In this document: positions 1 through 7,849 of the stretch, one piece after another
Layout of the letters: every line of letters starts with the position of its first letter
Numbering within the stretch: position 1 is the stretch's first letter
Origin: Actinomycetota bacterium
GTDB lineage: Bacteria > Actinomycetota > Acidimicrobiia > Acidimicrobiales > Ilumatobacteraceae
Direction: 5' to 3'
Length of the DNA stretch: 37,144 nt
Assembly (NCBI GenBank): GCA_005787785.1
Contig: SXZT01000107.1
Coordinates: 1 to 37,144, forward strand
Program-made: the position numbers and the translations under genes
Notes under the pieces: model-generated
What the model saw: only the letters and a program-made list of their open reading frames with translations
What the model was told of the DNA's origin: nothing
The model's database searches: none

Positions 1-606
1 GACTACCGCCTCGCACCCGAGCACCCCTTTCCCACTCCCCTCGTCGACTGCGTGAATGCCACACGTTGGGCACACCTGAATGCGGCGTCGCTCGGTTGCG
101 ACCCCAGCCGCATCGCAATCGGTGGTGACTCGGCGGGCGGCAACATTGCCGCGGCAATCGCAAACATGCAGGTCATTCCCGCCGCCTATCAATTGCTCCT
201 CTATCCGGTCACTGACTGCAACCTCGGCCATTCCAGCCATCAGGAAAACAAGGATGGCCCCTTTCTCACGCACGCAGGAATGAAATGGTTCGTTCACCAC
301 TACGTGTCCGACACGAACACATCCCTCGACGACCCACGCCTCTCACCGTTGTTCGATTCGGATACAAATCTTGCCGCGGCGCCGCCGACCTGCGTGATCA
401 CGGCCGAGTTCGACCCGCTGCGCGATGAGGGTGACGCCTATGCCGCCAAACTTGCGGCGCTCGGTGTGCCCGTCTCGCACATCCGCTTCTCGGGTCAGTT
501 TCACGGCTTCGTGTCACTCGCCGACTTCGTCGATGACGGCAAGGCTGCGATTTCGATGTCGGCGAGCTTGCTGCGTGCGGCCTTCAATCCGCCGCAACTG
601 AGTTAG
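1..606 (+). CDS. HSL-family alpha/beta hydrolase (esterase), 5' end outside window
   Basis: Carboxylic ester hydrolase of the hormone-sensitive-lipase (bacterial family IV) type. The reading frame is open from base 1 and begins with [11 protein letters not shown], the conserved motif that follows the HGGG oxyanion loop in this family, so the HGGG part lies upstream of the window. The nucleophile serine is in GDSAGG (window codon 44), the acid is the Asp of the EFDPLRDEG motif and the base is the His of FHGF, so the catalytic triad is complete. The GTG at 52 in the ORF track is an internal codon, not the start. Natural substrate cannot be told; small acyl esters are usual for the family. The stop overlaps the convergent glycosylase stop in the tetranucleotide TTAG (603-606). 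Confidence 0.9.
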   Translation, partial: DYRLAPEHPFPTPLVDCVNATRWAHLNAASLGCDPSRIAIGGDSAGGNIAAAIANMQVIPAAYQLLLYPVTDCNLGHSSHQENKDGPFLTHAGMKWFVHHYVSDTNTSLDDPRLSPLFDSDTNLAAAPPTCVITAEFDPLRDEGDAYAAKLAALGVPVSHIRFSGQFHGFVSLADFVDDGKAAISMSASLLRAAFNPPQLS

Positions 607-1289
607 CGACAGATCGCCCGCGCTCGCGCGAACACCGCGTCGATCATCGGCTCGGTGAGTTTTCCTGTGAACGTGTTCTGCTGGCTCGGGTGGAATGAAC
701 ACACGAGAGTCATGCCGCCGGCCCGCGCATCGACAGGCACCTCGACCCCATGCCCGAACTTTGGGCGCGGCTTCACACCAAAGAAGTCGGTTGCCGCCTG
801 GTAGGCGAAGTTTCCGAGACAAACGACGACGCGGATCTCGGTGAGCAGGGCGATTTCGCGATCGAGGAACGACCTGCACGCATCACGCTCGGCGGGCAGC
901 GGCGCATTCCCCGGCGGGGCGCACTTCACGGCCGCCGTCACCCATGCACCGCGCAGCTCGAGTCCGTCCCCGCGGTCTGTGGAAGTCGCCTGGTTGGCGA
1001 ATCCCGCCTTGTGCATGGCGCGGTAGAGCCAGTCCCCGCTGCGGTCGCCGGTGAACACCCGGCCCGTGCGATTGGCGCCGTGCGCCGCGGGGGCGAGACC
1101 AAGAACCAAGAGACGCGCCGTTGGGTCACCGAAACCCGACACGCCACGACCCCAATAATCGTCATCCCGGAAAGCGGCCCGCTTGTCGAACGCGACACGC
1201 TCGCGCCACTCGACCAGACGCGGACATGCCGTGCACTTGTGAACATCCGTGGTAAGACGCACAAGGGAATCCGTTTTTCGTGCGCCCAC
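603..1289 (-). CDS. Uracil-DNA glycosylase, family 5 (UDGb type)
   Basis: Base-excision repair enzyme that removes uracil (and often other deaminated bases) from DNA. With the start used here it has 228 residues. The family 5 motif [19 protein letters not shown] lies at 64-82, and the second active-site motif [10 protein letters not shown] starts at 200. Four cysteines suited to a 4Fe-4S cluster are C19, C22, C123 and C138. The ORF track runs to 1466, but that N-terminus overlaps the divergent phosphatase and has no family resemblance. I chose GTG at 1289 because a TACTCT hexamer ends exactly 6 nt before it, the leaderless geometry seen repeatedly in this window; GTG at 1295 is the alternative. 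Convergent with the esterase. Confidence 0.9.
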   Translation of the reverse strand: MGARKTDSLVRLTTDVHKCTACPRLVEWRERVAFDKRAAFRDDDYWGRGVSGFGDPTARLLVLGLAPAAHGANRTGRVFTGDRSGDWLYRAMHKAGFANQATSTDRGDGLELRGAWVTAAVKCAPPGNAPLPAERDACRSFLDREIALLTEIRVVVCLGNFAYQAATDFFGVKPRPKFGHGVEVPVDARAGGMTLVCSFHPSQQNTFTGKLTEPMIDAVFARARAICR

Positions 1290-1295
1290 GTGCAC

Positions 1296-1301
1296 AGAGT
1301 A
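1296..1301 (-). promoter_or_regulatory. Putative -10 element (leaderless) of uracil-DNA glycosylase
   Basis: Minus-strand TACTCT followed by 6 nt and GTG at 1289. Fits TANNNT-N6-start; no clear -35 seen. Confidence 0.45.
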
Positions 1302-1314
1302 GGCGCGGAGCCAG

Positions 1315-1320
1315 TATTTT
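1315..1320 (+). promoter_or_regulatory. Putative -10 element of the histidine phosphatase operon
   Basis: TATTTT followed by 8 nt and ATG at 1329. It stands in the 39-bp space between two divergent genes, facing away from the glycosylase promoter. Confidence 0.45.
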
Positions 1321-1328
1321 CGGAACCG

Positions 1329-1982
1329 ATGGCGCGTGCCGCGAAACCCAAACACCCCTCTGCCACGACGATTCTCCTCGTGAGGCACGGTCAAACTCCG
1401 ACAACCGGCCAATCTCTGCCGGGTCGTGCAAAGGGCCTGCACCTCAGCGACAAGGGCCGGGACCAAGCCGCCGAAGTCGCCGAGCGGCTCACGACATTCC
1501 CGAAGATCGATGCCATCTACTCATCCCCACTCGAACGCACCCGTGAGACCGCCGCGCCGTTGGCAAGGAAACTCCGTCAGCGCCTCGTCATCGAAAAGGG
1601 CCTCGTCGAATGCGACTTCGGCGACTGGACGGGAGCGAAACTCGCCGACCTCATGAAAAAGCCCGAATGGAGCACGGTCCAACGCGCACCCAGCACGTTC
1701 CGGTTCCCGAGTGGAGAGTCGTTCACCGAGATGCAGGTCCGCATCACCACGGCGCTTGATTCGATCAGGCTTCGTCATCCAGGTGGCGTCGTTGTTTGTT
1801 TCTCACACGCCGATCCGATCAAGGCCGCCCTCGCCCATGCAATGGGGACACACCTCGACTTGTTTCAGCGCATCGTCGTCAGCACCTGCTCGGTGAGCGC
1901 CCTCGCCTACGGAGCGGGTTCACCAATCGTCCTCACTGTCAACTCGACAGGTGGCCCACTCGCGGATCTACGACCCTCGTGA
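1329..1982 (+). CDS. Histidine phosphatase superfamily protein (phosphoglycerate mutase-like)
   Basis: 217-residue protein of the branch that is commonly linked to DUF3090 and SCO1664-type genes in Actinobacteria. The phospho-acceptor histidine is H20 in LVRHGQT, a conserved ERTRETA segment follows, and the second catalytic histidine is in CFSHADPIKAAL. The complete RHG...H set implies an active phosphatase or mutase; the substrate is unknown. The ATG at 1329 was preferred to the long ORF beginning at 750, whose first part is the antisense of the glycosylase, and a TATTTT box sits 8 nt upstream. The stop TGA overlaps the GTG of the next gene (GTGA, 1979-1982), so the two are translationally coupled. 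Confidence 0.88.
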   Translation: MARAAKPKHPSATTILLVRHGQTPTTGQSLPGRAKGLHLSDKGRDQAAEVAERLTTFPKIDAIYSSPLERTRETAAPLARKLRQRLVIEKGLVECDFGDWTGAKLADLMKKPEWSTVQRAPSTFRFPSGESFTEMQVRITTALDSIRLRHPGGVVVCFSHADPIKAALAHAMGTHLDLFQRIVVSTCSVSALAYGAGSPIVLTVNSTGGPLADLRPS

Positions 1983-2506
1983 CGGTGTACCGCGACTTCG
2001 ATACGCCGGACGCTTTCACCACGGCGGCGCTCGGCCGACCGGGACAGCGCGTCTTTCTCATCCAGGTCCGAGGCGAAGGTGAGGTCGTCACCCTGAAGTG
2101 CGAGAAACAGCAGGTTGCCGCGATCGCGCACTTCGTGCGCGAGTTGCTCGCCGACCTACCCGATGGTGACATGCCCCTGCCCGACGCGCTCGATCTGATA
2201 CCGCTCCACCACGGCACCGGGACGGGGGACGCTGCGTTTGACTTCGTGGTGGGACCGGTCGGTGTTGCCTACGACCGCGACCTCGACCGCGTCGTCGTAC
2301 AACTCGACGAAATGGTCCCCCTCGACGAGAACGGCGATCCTGACCCCAAAGTTGTCGCTGGGCGGGTGCGCGGTCTCATCACGCGCGGACAGGCGCTTGC
2401 CTTCTGCGACCATGCCGACGACGTCGTCGCCGCGGGTCGGCCGAACTGTCGTTGGTGCGGATTTCCGATCGACCCGGACGGACATCCGTGTCCGCGAATG
2501 AACTAG
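1979..2506 (+). CDS. DUF3090 family protein with C-terminal zinc-ribbon-like tail
   Basis: 175-residue conserved actinobacterial protein of unknown function. The N-terminal region reads YRDFDTPDAF and continues with a predicted beta-rich domain. The C-terminus has a C-x2-C...C arrangement (CRWCGFPIDPDGHPCPR), typical of this family and plausibly binding zinc. The ORF track begins at 1796 inside the phosphatase; the GTG at 1979 is supported by its 4-bp overlap with the phosphatase stop. Its own end overlaps the next gene by 19 bp. Being locked between a phosphatase and a PI3K-like kinase suggests that the three proteins act in one process, which remains undefined. Confidence 0.85.
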   Translation: MTVYRDFDTPDAFTTAALGRPGQRVFLIQVRGEGEVVTLKCEKQQVAAIAHFVRELLADLPDGDMPLPDALDLIPLHHGTGTGDAAFDFVVGPVGVAYDRDLDRVVVQLDEMVPLDENGDPDPKVVAGRVRGLITRGQALAFCDHADDVVAAGRPNCRWCGFPIDPDGHPCPRMN

Positions 2507-3207
2507 TCGATCACGACGACCCGATACGCCTTCTCGCCGAAGGTGAGATCGAGGTCGTCGGTCGCATGCCATGGAGCAGCAACGCGACCTTTCTCGTGAA
2601 AGTCGCCGATGATTCGGGCAGCACACAAGCCATCTACAAACCGTTGCGCGGCGAGCGACCTCTCTGGGACTTCGAGCCGGGGCTGCATCGTCGGGAGGTG
2701 GCCGCATACGAATTGTCCGACTTCATGGGCTTCGACTTCGTCCCACCGACGATTCTGCGCGACGGCCCCATGGGAGAAGGGTCCTTCCAGTGGTTCATCG
2801 AGGCCGACCCGAACGTGCACTACTTCACCATGTTCGAAAGCCGGGACGAACTTCACGACCAGTTGAAGACCATGGCCGTGTTCGACATCGTGGCCAACAA
2901 CACGGACCGCAAGGGTGGACACGTGCTCGTCGACGCAAACGACCACGTGTGGGGTATCGACCACGGGGTCTGTTTCTCGGCTGATTTCAAATTGCGCACG
3001 GTGATTTGGGACTTTGCAACCGAGAGCCTCACGGTGCTGCAACGCGAAGCACTGACACGAATCGCCGACCAGCTTCCATTGCGCGTTGCAGCCCTCCTCA
3101 ACGACGAAGAAGTTGCCGCGATCGCCGAGCGCGCACGATGGCTACTCGATGCAGGTGTGCTGCCCTACGACCCGTCGGGTCGCAGGGTGCCCTGGCCGCT
3201 CGTCTGA
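2488..3207 (+). CDS. SCO1664-type protein with PI3/PI4-kinase-like fold
   Basis: 239 residues. The segment DIVANNTDRKGGH resembles the catalytic loop of PI3K/PI4K-like and HipA-like kinases, and VWGIDHGVCF provides an IDHG metal-binding motif; AIYKPLRGERPLWDF carries a likely ATP-binding lysine. So a phosphotransferase is likely, but whether it acts on a lipid, a sugar or a protein cannot be read from sequence. The ORF track starts at 2452; I place the start at GTG 2488, where the family-like sequence begins. It overlaps DUF3090 by 19 bp and closes the coupled trio. A kinase-like and a phosphatase-like protein in one operon hints at a reversible modification or at successive steps of one pathway (inference). 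Confidence 0.85.
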   Translation: MSANELVDHDDPIRLLAEGEIEVVGRMPWSSNATFLVKVADDSGSTQAIYKPLRGERPLWDFEPGLHRREVAAYELSDFMGFDFVPPTILRDGPMGEGSFQWFIEADPNVHYFTMFESRDELHDQLKTMAVFDIVANNTDRKGGHVLVDANDHVWGIDHGVCFSADFKLRTVIWDFATESLTVLQREALTRIADQLPLRVAALLNDEEVAAIAERARWLLDAGVLPYDPSGRRVPWPLV

Positions 3208-3214
3208 ACCGACA

Positions 3215-3220
3215 TAACCT
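3215..3220 (+). promoter_or_regulatory. Putative leaderless -10 element of the 326-residue gene
   Basis: TAACCT, then 6 nt, then ATG at 3227. Suggests this gene has its own promoter although it follows the upstream trio by only 19 bp. Confidence 0.45.
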
Positions 3221-3226
3221 GCGTCC

Positions 3227-4207
3227 ATGCACAGCGACCTCGACGCACTCGTCGACCGAGCGGATCTCGACGAAATCGTCCGTCGCATCGACGACATGTG
3301 TTCCACTCGCGAGTGGGCATCCCTCGCATCCTTGCGCGACAAGGCCGCCGCGGCAGTCCGCACGGGTCGTCAGACCTGGCCATGCGCGACACTCGCCAAT
3401 TACCGCCTCGCTCTCCACGGCCCCGCCGACATCGCTGCCGCCTCGCTGCAGCATCCCACCAGCACCTTCAGCATCGGCCCCCTGACCGAGGTCATTGCCC
3501 AGCACCACACGTGGACGGAACTGGAAGCGCACATCGACAATGCTCCACTGCGCGGCTTCGTCGCCTACGAGCGGGCGCTGCGCGGCGAGTCCGTACCCGA
3601 AGATGCCACACTCCGCGCCGTCCTCGAAATTCCGATCAATCCCGCGGCATGGGAACCGAACTACGAGCCACCGGTCTACGACGACAACGGGGTGAGCGCG
3701 CCGACACCACAGTTGAACGTTGCACCAACGAACGGGATCGAGTGTGTTCCCGCATCGACCGACGATGATCCCGACATCGAGTCTGCGGTTCGCTCGGTGT
3801 TCGATGCCTGGACGACGCAATCGAACGGTCGCGTCTCTTTCACCGCCGTGTCGGGCGGTGTGGACTCGGCTCTCGGCGCACTCGGTCTTTCCCGTGCGCG
3901 TGTGTCACCACTCGAACCTTCCCAGGTGATGGCTCTTGTTGCGTGGGCCGGCGCATCAGGCGGTGCGTACGGACGCCGCCGCGGCGGTGCGCAGGGACGG
4001 TTCGGAGCATGGTGGTTTGCGACTGCGATGGCCGATGCTCTCGACGAATGGCCACTTCCCCAAGGCACACTGCGCACCGAGATGGAGGAACTGCAGTGGT
4101 TTGCCTGGTCCACGGACGAGCCCGTGCTCGGGTGGCAACTACAGATCGCCGCGTGGGATCCGTTCAACGACATGTCGTGGGCATTTTCCGCCCGCGACAT
4201 GTCGTGA
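3227..4207 (+). CDS. Unrecognised 326-residue protein
   Basis: I do not recognise a family. The N-terminal third looks helical and charged (DLDEIVRRIDDMC near the start). The middle (about 145-185) is proline- and acid-rich and probably a linker. The C-terminal half has a glycine/arginine patch, GRRRGGAQGRFGAWW (around 250-265), followed by an aromatic-rich end (LQWFAWSTDEPVLGWQL). No signal peptide or membrane helix is seen, so it is probably cytoplasmic. It lies 19 bp after the kinase-like gene on the same strand. Its last codons form half of a long hairpin shared with the convergent etfA. The patch could bind nucleic acid or nucleotide, but this is speculation. Confidence 0.75.
   Translation: MHSDLDALVDRADLDEIVRRIDDMCSTREWASLASLRDKAAAAVRTGRQTWPCATLANYRLALHGPADIAAASLQHPTSTFSIGPLTEVIAQHHTWTELEAHIDNAPLRGFVAYERALRGESVPEDATLRAVLEIPINPAAWEPNYEPPVYDDNGVSAPTPQLNVAPTNGIECVPASTDDDPDIESAVRSVFDAWTTQSNGRVSFTAVSGGVDSALGALGLSRARVSPLEPSQVMALVAWAGASGGAYGRRRGGAQGRFGAWWFATAMADALDEWPLPQGTLRTEMEELQWFAWSTDEPVLGWQLQIAAWDPFNDMSWAFSARDMS
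4168..4204. terminator. Bidirectional hairpin between convergent genes
   Basis: Two 15-nt arms (CGACATGTCGTGGGC and GCCCGCGACATGTCG) pair over their whole length with a single G-T wobble around the 7-nt loop ATTTTCC. The hairpin lies in the last coding codons of the 326-residue gene, ending one base before its stop codon, and 13 bp from the etfA stop. No long T-run on either side, so it may act as a GC-rich actinobacterial-type terminator or an mRNA 3' stabiliser. Confidence 0.6.
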
Positions 4208-4217
4208 CGCGTTCTTG

Positions 4218-5183
4218 TCAGCGGCCTTTCAGGGCTTCGATCAGCTTCGGCAGAACCTTGTGCACGTCGCCGATGATGCCGAGGTCGGCGATGCCAAAGA
4301 TCGGCGCTTCCTTGTCCTTGTTCACGGCGATGATGTTCTTCGAGCCCTTCATGCCGACCATGTGCTGTGTTGCACCCGAGATGCCCGCTGCGATGTAGAC
4401 GCTCGGTTTGACGACCTTTCCGGTCTGCCCGACTTGGTACGAGTAAGGAACCCATCCTGCGTCAACGATCGCGCGCGATGCACCGGGTGCACCTTTCAGC
4501 AACTTGGCAAGTTCCTCGACCATCACGTACTTGTCGGACTCGCCGAGTCCACGACCTCCCGACACCACGATGTTGGCCTCGTCAAGCTTTGGACCGGTCG
4601 TCTCTTCGATGTGGACGGAGGTCACCTTTGCGACACCCGTGGCACCGAGGTCGGGCACGGCAACCGTCACGACTTCGGGCGCACCGCCACCCGAGGCTTC
4701 GGCAGCAAAGCTCTTGGGACGAAACGCAACGAGATACGGACCCTCACCGGTGAAGGTGGTGGTAACCAGCGTGTTGCCACCAAAGATCGGCGTGGTGGCA
4801 CTGACCACACCAGCATCGACGCTGACGTCGATGCTGTTGGTGAGGACTGTCTTGTCGAGTTTCACCGACAGGCGCGACATCACGTCACGGCCTTCGTAGT
4901 TCTGCGGGAAGAGCACGAGGTCGGGCTTGTCGCCACCGTCGATCACTGCCTTCATCGCCGACGCAACGGCGACACCTGGAAGCTTGCCCCCGAGGTTGCC
5001 CGTCGAATACACCTTTGTCGCGCCGTACTGGCCGAGCGCGCCGGCGACCGACGAGGCATCGTCACCGATGAAAACCGAGACGTTCGACGCGAGCGAGCGC
5101 GCCTTCGTGAGCAGTTCGAGGGTGGCCGATGTCGGCAACCCGTTTGCAACCTGCGCGAATACCCAAATGTTGTTCACAGACAT
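4218..5183 (-). CDS. etfA: Electron transfer flavoprotein alpha subunit
   Basis: 321 residues, normal for EtfA/FixB. With EtfB it carries FAD and moves electrons from acyl-CoA and similar dehydrogenases to ETF:quinone oxidoreductase. The C-terminal FAD domain is easy to recognise: SRAIVDAGWVPYSYQVGQTGKVV-like sequence (about 235-258), then SVYIAAGISGATQHMVGM and IIAVNKDKEAPIFGIADLGIIGD. It starts with ATG at 5183, 9 bp after etfB, so the two form one operon. Cytoplasmic. Convergent with the 326-residue gene. Confidence 0.97.
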   Translation of the reverse strand: MSVNNIWVFAQVANGLPTSATLELLTKARSLASNVSVFIGDDASSVAGALGQYGATKVYSTGNLGGKLPGVAVASAMKAVIDGGDKPDLVLFPQNYEGRDVMSRLSVKLDKTVLTNSIDVSVDAGVVSATTPIFGGNTLVTTTFTGEGPYLVAFRPKSFAAEASGGGAPEVVTVAVPDLGATGVAKVTSVHIEETTGPKLDEANIVVSGGRGLGESDKYVMVEELAKLLKGAPGASRAIVDAGWVPYSYQVGQTGKVVKPSVYIAAGISGATQHMVGMKGSKNIIAVNKDKEAPIFGIADLGIIGDVHKVLPKLIEALKGR

Positions 5184-5192
5184 GTTTTGACC

Positions 5193-5969
5193 TCAGATCA
5201 CTTTCAGGTTTTCCAGGAACGCAACGATCTTGCCGAACGACTCACCGTCGTCCTCGATGATCTCGCCAGCCTGACGAGCCTCGGCCTGTGCGACGTTCGA
5301 AATCTTCTGGCCGGCACCGGCCCATCCGGCGGGCGAGACGCCAAGGTCGGCAGCGGTGACGGTGTCAACCGGCTTGCTCTTCGCCGCCATGATGCCCTTG
5401 AAGCTGGGGTAACGCGGCTCGACCACACCGGCCGTCACGCTGATGAGCGCGGGCAACGGACACTCGACCTCGTCGTAGCCGGACTCGGTTTGACGATCGA
5501 CTTTCAAGGTTCCGCCTTCGACGGCAACTTTCTTTGCGAAGGTCACCGACGGAAGACCGAGAACCTCTGCCATCTGCTCGGGAACCGTGCCGGTATATCC
5601 GTCGGACGACTCGGTGGCGGCGATCACGAGATCGGCACCGCCCAACTTCTTCACCGCGGCGGCGAGAACCTTTGCGGTGGTCAACGCATCACTGCCCTGC
5701 AGCGCCGGGTCAGAAACGAGCACGCCCTTGGCCGCGCCCATCGCGAGCGCGGTACGCATACCCGCGGTCTCACCGTTTGGTGCCATCGACACGAGGTTGA
5801 CTTCTCCTCCACCCGCGGCGGCAACGAGCTGCAACGCCATCTCGACGCCGTAGGCGTCGGAGTCGTCGAGGATGAGCTTGCCGTCACGCTTCAGGGTGTT
5901 CGTGGAGCCGTCGAGGGCGCCGGGCGTGGCGGGATCCGGAATCTGTTTCACACAGACGATCACGTTCAT
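5193..5969 (-). CDS. etfB: Electron transfer flavoprotein beta subunit
   Basis: 258 residues; the AMP-binding partner of EtfA. The N-terminus MNVIVCVKQIPDPATP is typical, followed by DAYGVEMALQL and the EtfB region with LPALISV. The ORF track begins at 6002, but the 11 extra residues do not match the family, and ATG at 5969 gives the standard N-terminus. First gene of etfBA on this strand. The upstream 70 bp separates it from the divergent lipid kinase; no convincing TANNNT box in leaderless position was found here. Confidence 0.97.
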   Translation of the reverse strand: MNVIVCVKQIPDPATPGALDGSTNTLKRDGKLILDDSDAYGVEMALQLVAAAGGGEVNLVSMAPNGETAGMRTALAMGAAKGVLVSDPALQGSDALTTAKVLAAAVKKLGGADLVIAATESSDGYTGTVPEQMAEVLGLPSVTFAKKVAVEGGTLKVDRQTESGYDEVECPLPALISVTAGVVEPRYPSFKGIMAAKSKPVDTVTAADLGVSPAGWAGAGQKISNVAQAEARQAGEIIEDDGESFGKIVAFLENLKVI

Positions 5970-6026
5970 AAGAGCACCATTGTTACCGCTCGATCGGTCC
6001 ACTGCCCAACCGAGAAGGCCCGCTGG

Positions 6027-6032
6027 TAGCGT
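6027..6032 (+). promoter_or_regulatory. Putative -10 element of the lipid kinase gene
   Basis: TAGCGT followed by 9 nt and ATG at 6042. The same hexamer TAGCGT precedes ccmA, the sortase gene and lhr in this window. Confidence 0.4.
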
Positions 6033-6041
6033 TTCGGGACC

Positions 6042-6953
6042 ATGAGACTTCTCCTGGTCGTCAACTCGTTTGCGTCATCCGTCACAGCGCGCAACACCGT
6101 CGTTGTCCACCAACAGCTCGCCCGTCGCCACGACGTCCAGGTCGTCGAAACGAACCGTCGCGGCCATGCAACCCGCTTTGCCCAAGATGCGGCCCGCCGC
6201 GGCCTCGACGCGGTCGTGGCTTTCGGCGGCGACGGCACCCTGAACGAGGTCGCGACCGGCGTGGCGGGCTCCGACACCGCGCTCGCCGTGCTGCCCGGTG
6301 GGTCGACCAACGTGTTCGCCCGCACCTTGGGCATGCCCAACGACCCGGCCGCCGCGGTCAAACAACTCTGCACCGCGCTCGACGACGAAACGATCCGACC
6401 GATCGGTCTGGGCAACTGCAACGGTCGCTACTTCTGCTTCCACACCGGTGTCGGCTATGACGCCGCCGTCGTGCGACTCGTCGAACGCCGCGCATCGCTG
6501 AAGCGCTATCTCGGACACCCGCTCTTCGTCGGTGCGGCGCTGCAGACGTGGGCGATCGGGTACGGCAGGAAGAACCCGCACTTCAACGTCCGCATCGGCG
6601 AGACGGCACCGATCGAGGGTTTCTTCACGATCGTGATGAACACCAACCCCTACACGTTTCTCGGCAAGAAGCCGCTCAACCTGTCCCCCCAGGCGAACCT
6701 CGATGCCGGTCTGTCCGTCGTGACTTTCACGTCGCTGTCGGCGACGGGACTTCTCGGGTCTCTCGGTCGCGCGCTCGTGCGCGGCGGTGTCCACGACAAC
6801 AAGCACCTCGTGGTGCGCGAGAACGTGCAGGCACTTTCCGTCGACTACGAGCGTCCATTCCCGTATCAACTCGACGGCGACTATCTGGGCGAAACGACGG
6901 AGTTGCGCTTCACGCACGTGCCCGAGGCCGTGCGCCTCGTCATACCCGCGTGA
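6042..6953 (+). CDS. Diacylglycerol kinase family lipid kinase (DagK/YegS type)
   Basis: 303 residues with the diacylglycerol kinase catalytic domain. FGGDGTLNEV (61-70) is the glycine-rich nucleotide site and LPGGSTNVFAR (84-94) the second conserved motif. The C-terminal beta-sandwich ends with the family-type PYQLDGDYLG. Related enzymes phosphorylate diacylglycerol or other lipids, or sphingosine-like alcohols; mycobacterial relatives are involved in phosphatidylinositol mannoside lipids. It ends 3 bp before the stop of the convergent glycerophosphodiester phosphodiesterase, another lipid-related enzyme, though they are not co-transcribed. Confidence 0.9.
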   Translation: MRLLLVVNSFASSVTARNTVVVHQQLARRHDVQVVETNRRGHATRFAQDAARRGLDAVVAFGGDGTLNEVATGVAGSDTALAVLPGGSTNVFARTLGMPNDPAAAVKQLCTALDDETIRPIGLGNCNGRYFCFHTGVGYDAAVVRLVERRASLKRYLGHPLFVGAALQTWAIGYGRKNPHFNVRIGETAPIEGFFTIVMNTNPYTFLGKKPLNLSPQANLDAGLSVVTFTSLSATGLLGSLGRALVRGGVHDNKHLVVRENVQALSVDYERPFPYQLDGDYLGETTELRFTHVPEAVRLVIPA

Positions 6954-6956
6954 ATC

Positions 6957-7730
6957 TCATCCCCGCCTCAACGCGGTGAGCGCAACGTCGGGCACGTTCG
7001 TGCAAATGCCGTCGACTCCGAACGCGTGTAGCTCTGACATCTTCGTGGGGTCGTCACACGTCCAGACGTTGACCATCAGGCCGCGGGTGTGCGCCTCGTC
7101 GATGAATCGTTTCGTAACGAGACCGAACCACGGATGCACGGCAACGTGCCCCGCGTCGCGCAACGATTTGAAGGCTTCCGACATGTCGTCGTCAGCAATG
7201 CCCGGCGTCAACCATGCGGTACCGATGTCCGGCGCGACCGATCGGAATCGGTCGATCGTTTCCCGACGGAATGACGAAACAAGAAAGCGCACGGCTTCAC
7301 CGCGGCGACCCAACGCATCCGCGACCATGACGGCGACGTCATCGGTGTGGTCGAAATCGGGCTCGTTCGGGTCGTTCTTGATTTCCACGTTGACCCACAT
7401 CCCGCGGCAGGCATCGAGCGCCGCGTCGAGCAACGGAACCTCCGCGGGAAGTTCCACGCGTGTGGTTCGCACAATCACGCGACCGTCCGCGAGATGAGGG
7501 TCATGATGCACGACGAGATGCCCATCGGCGGAGCGCCGCACGTCGAGTTCGACCGCATCAGCCCCCATGTCGGCGGCCCGGGAGAACGCCGCAAGGGTGT
7601 TTTCGCGCTCGGCTCGGGATGCCCCCCGGTGGGCCAAGACGGCACAACCCCGACCCGGCCCCACAGGGACGGCAGGAGTCGCCGCGGCGCCCGAAATTTC
7701 GCTCACAAATTTCACCGTAGCCCTTGTCAT
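6957..7730 (-). CDS. Glycerophosphodiester phosphodiesterase family protein
   Basis: 257 residues with the start used here. Hydrolyses glycerophosphodiesters to glycerol 3-phosphate and an alcohol. The catalytic HRGAS is at 34-38, the metal-binding ELD at 61-63, VVHHDP at 73-78 and VNVEIKN at 113-119; the C-terminal GVDGICTN is also standard. The ORF track starts at 7868, across the whiB1 start, with an arginine-rich stretch unlike the family, so ATG 7730 is preferred. No clear signal peptide, therefore probably cytoplasmic. Divergent from whiB1 across about 120 bp. Confidence 0.92.
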   Translation of the reverse strand: MTRATVKFVSEISGAAATPAVPVGPGRGCAVLAHRGASRAERENTLAAFSRAADMGADAVELDVRRSADGHLVVHHDPHLADGRVIVRTTRVELPAEVPLLDAALDACRGMWVNVEIKNDPNEPDFDHTDDVAVMVADALGRRGEAVRFLVSSFRRETIDRFRSVAPDIGTAWLTPGIADDDMSEAFKSLRDAGHVAVHPWFGLVTKRFIDEAHTRGLMVNVWTCDDPTKMSELHAFGVDGICTNVPDVALTALRRG

Positions 7731-7849
7731 TGGCCACCCGAGGGCGTAGTTTCTCCGACGCCGTGGCGGAGGAGTCTCTGGGCGTTCGCTTCCACGTCGT
7801 TTGTCTGTAACCGTTGGCGGCCCACCGCCCCGAACCCCCAGGAGATGAA

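Noticed and set aside
750-1328. N-terminal extension of the histidine phosphatase ORF
   Set aside because: This part is antisense to the glycosylase, and the phosphatase family N-terminus begins at ATG 1329.
3936-6029. 697-residue plus-strand ORF across etfA and etfB
   Set aside because: It is the antisense shadow of etfBA, whose products match EtfA and EtfB along their whole length; the ORF protein has a biased His/Arg composition and no motif.
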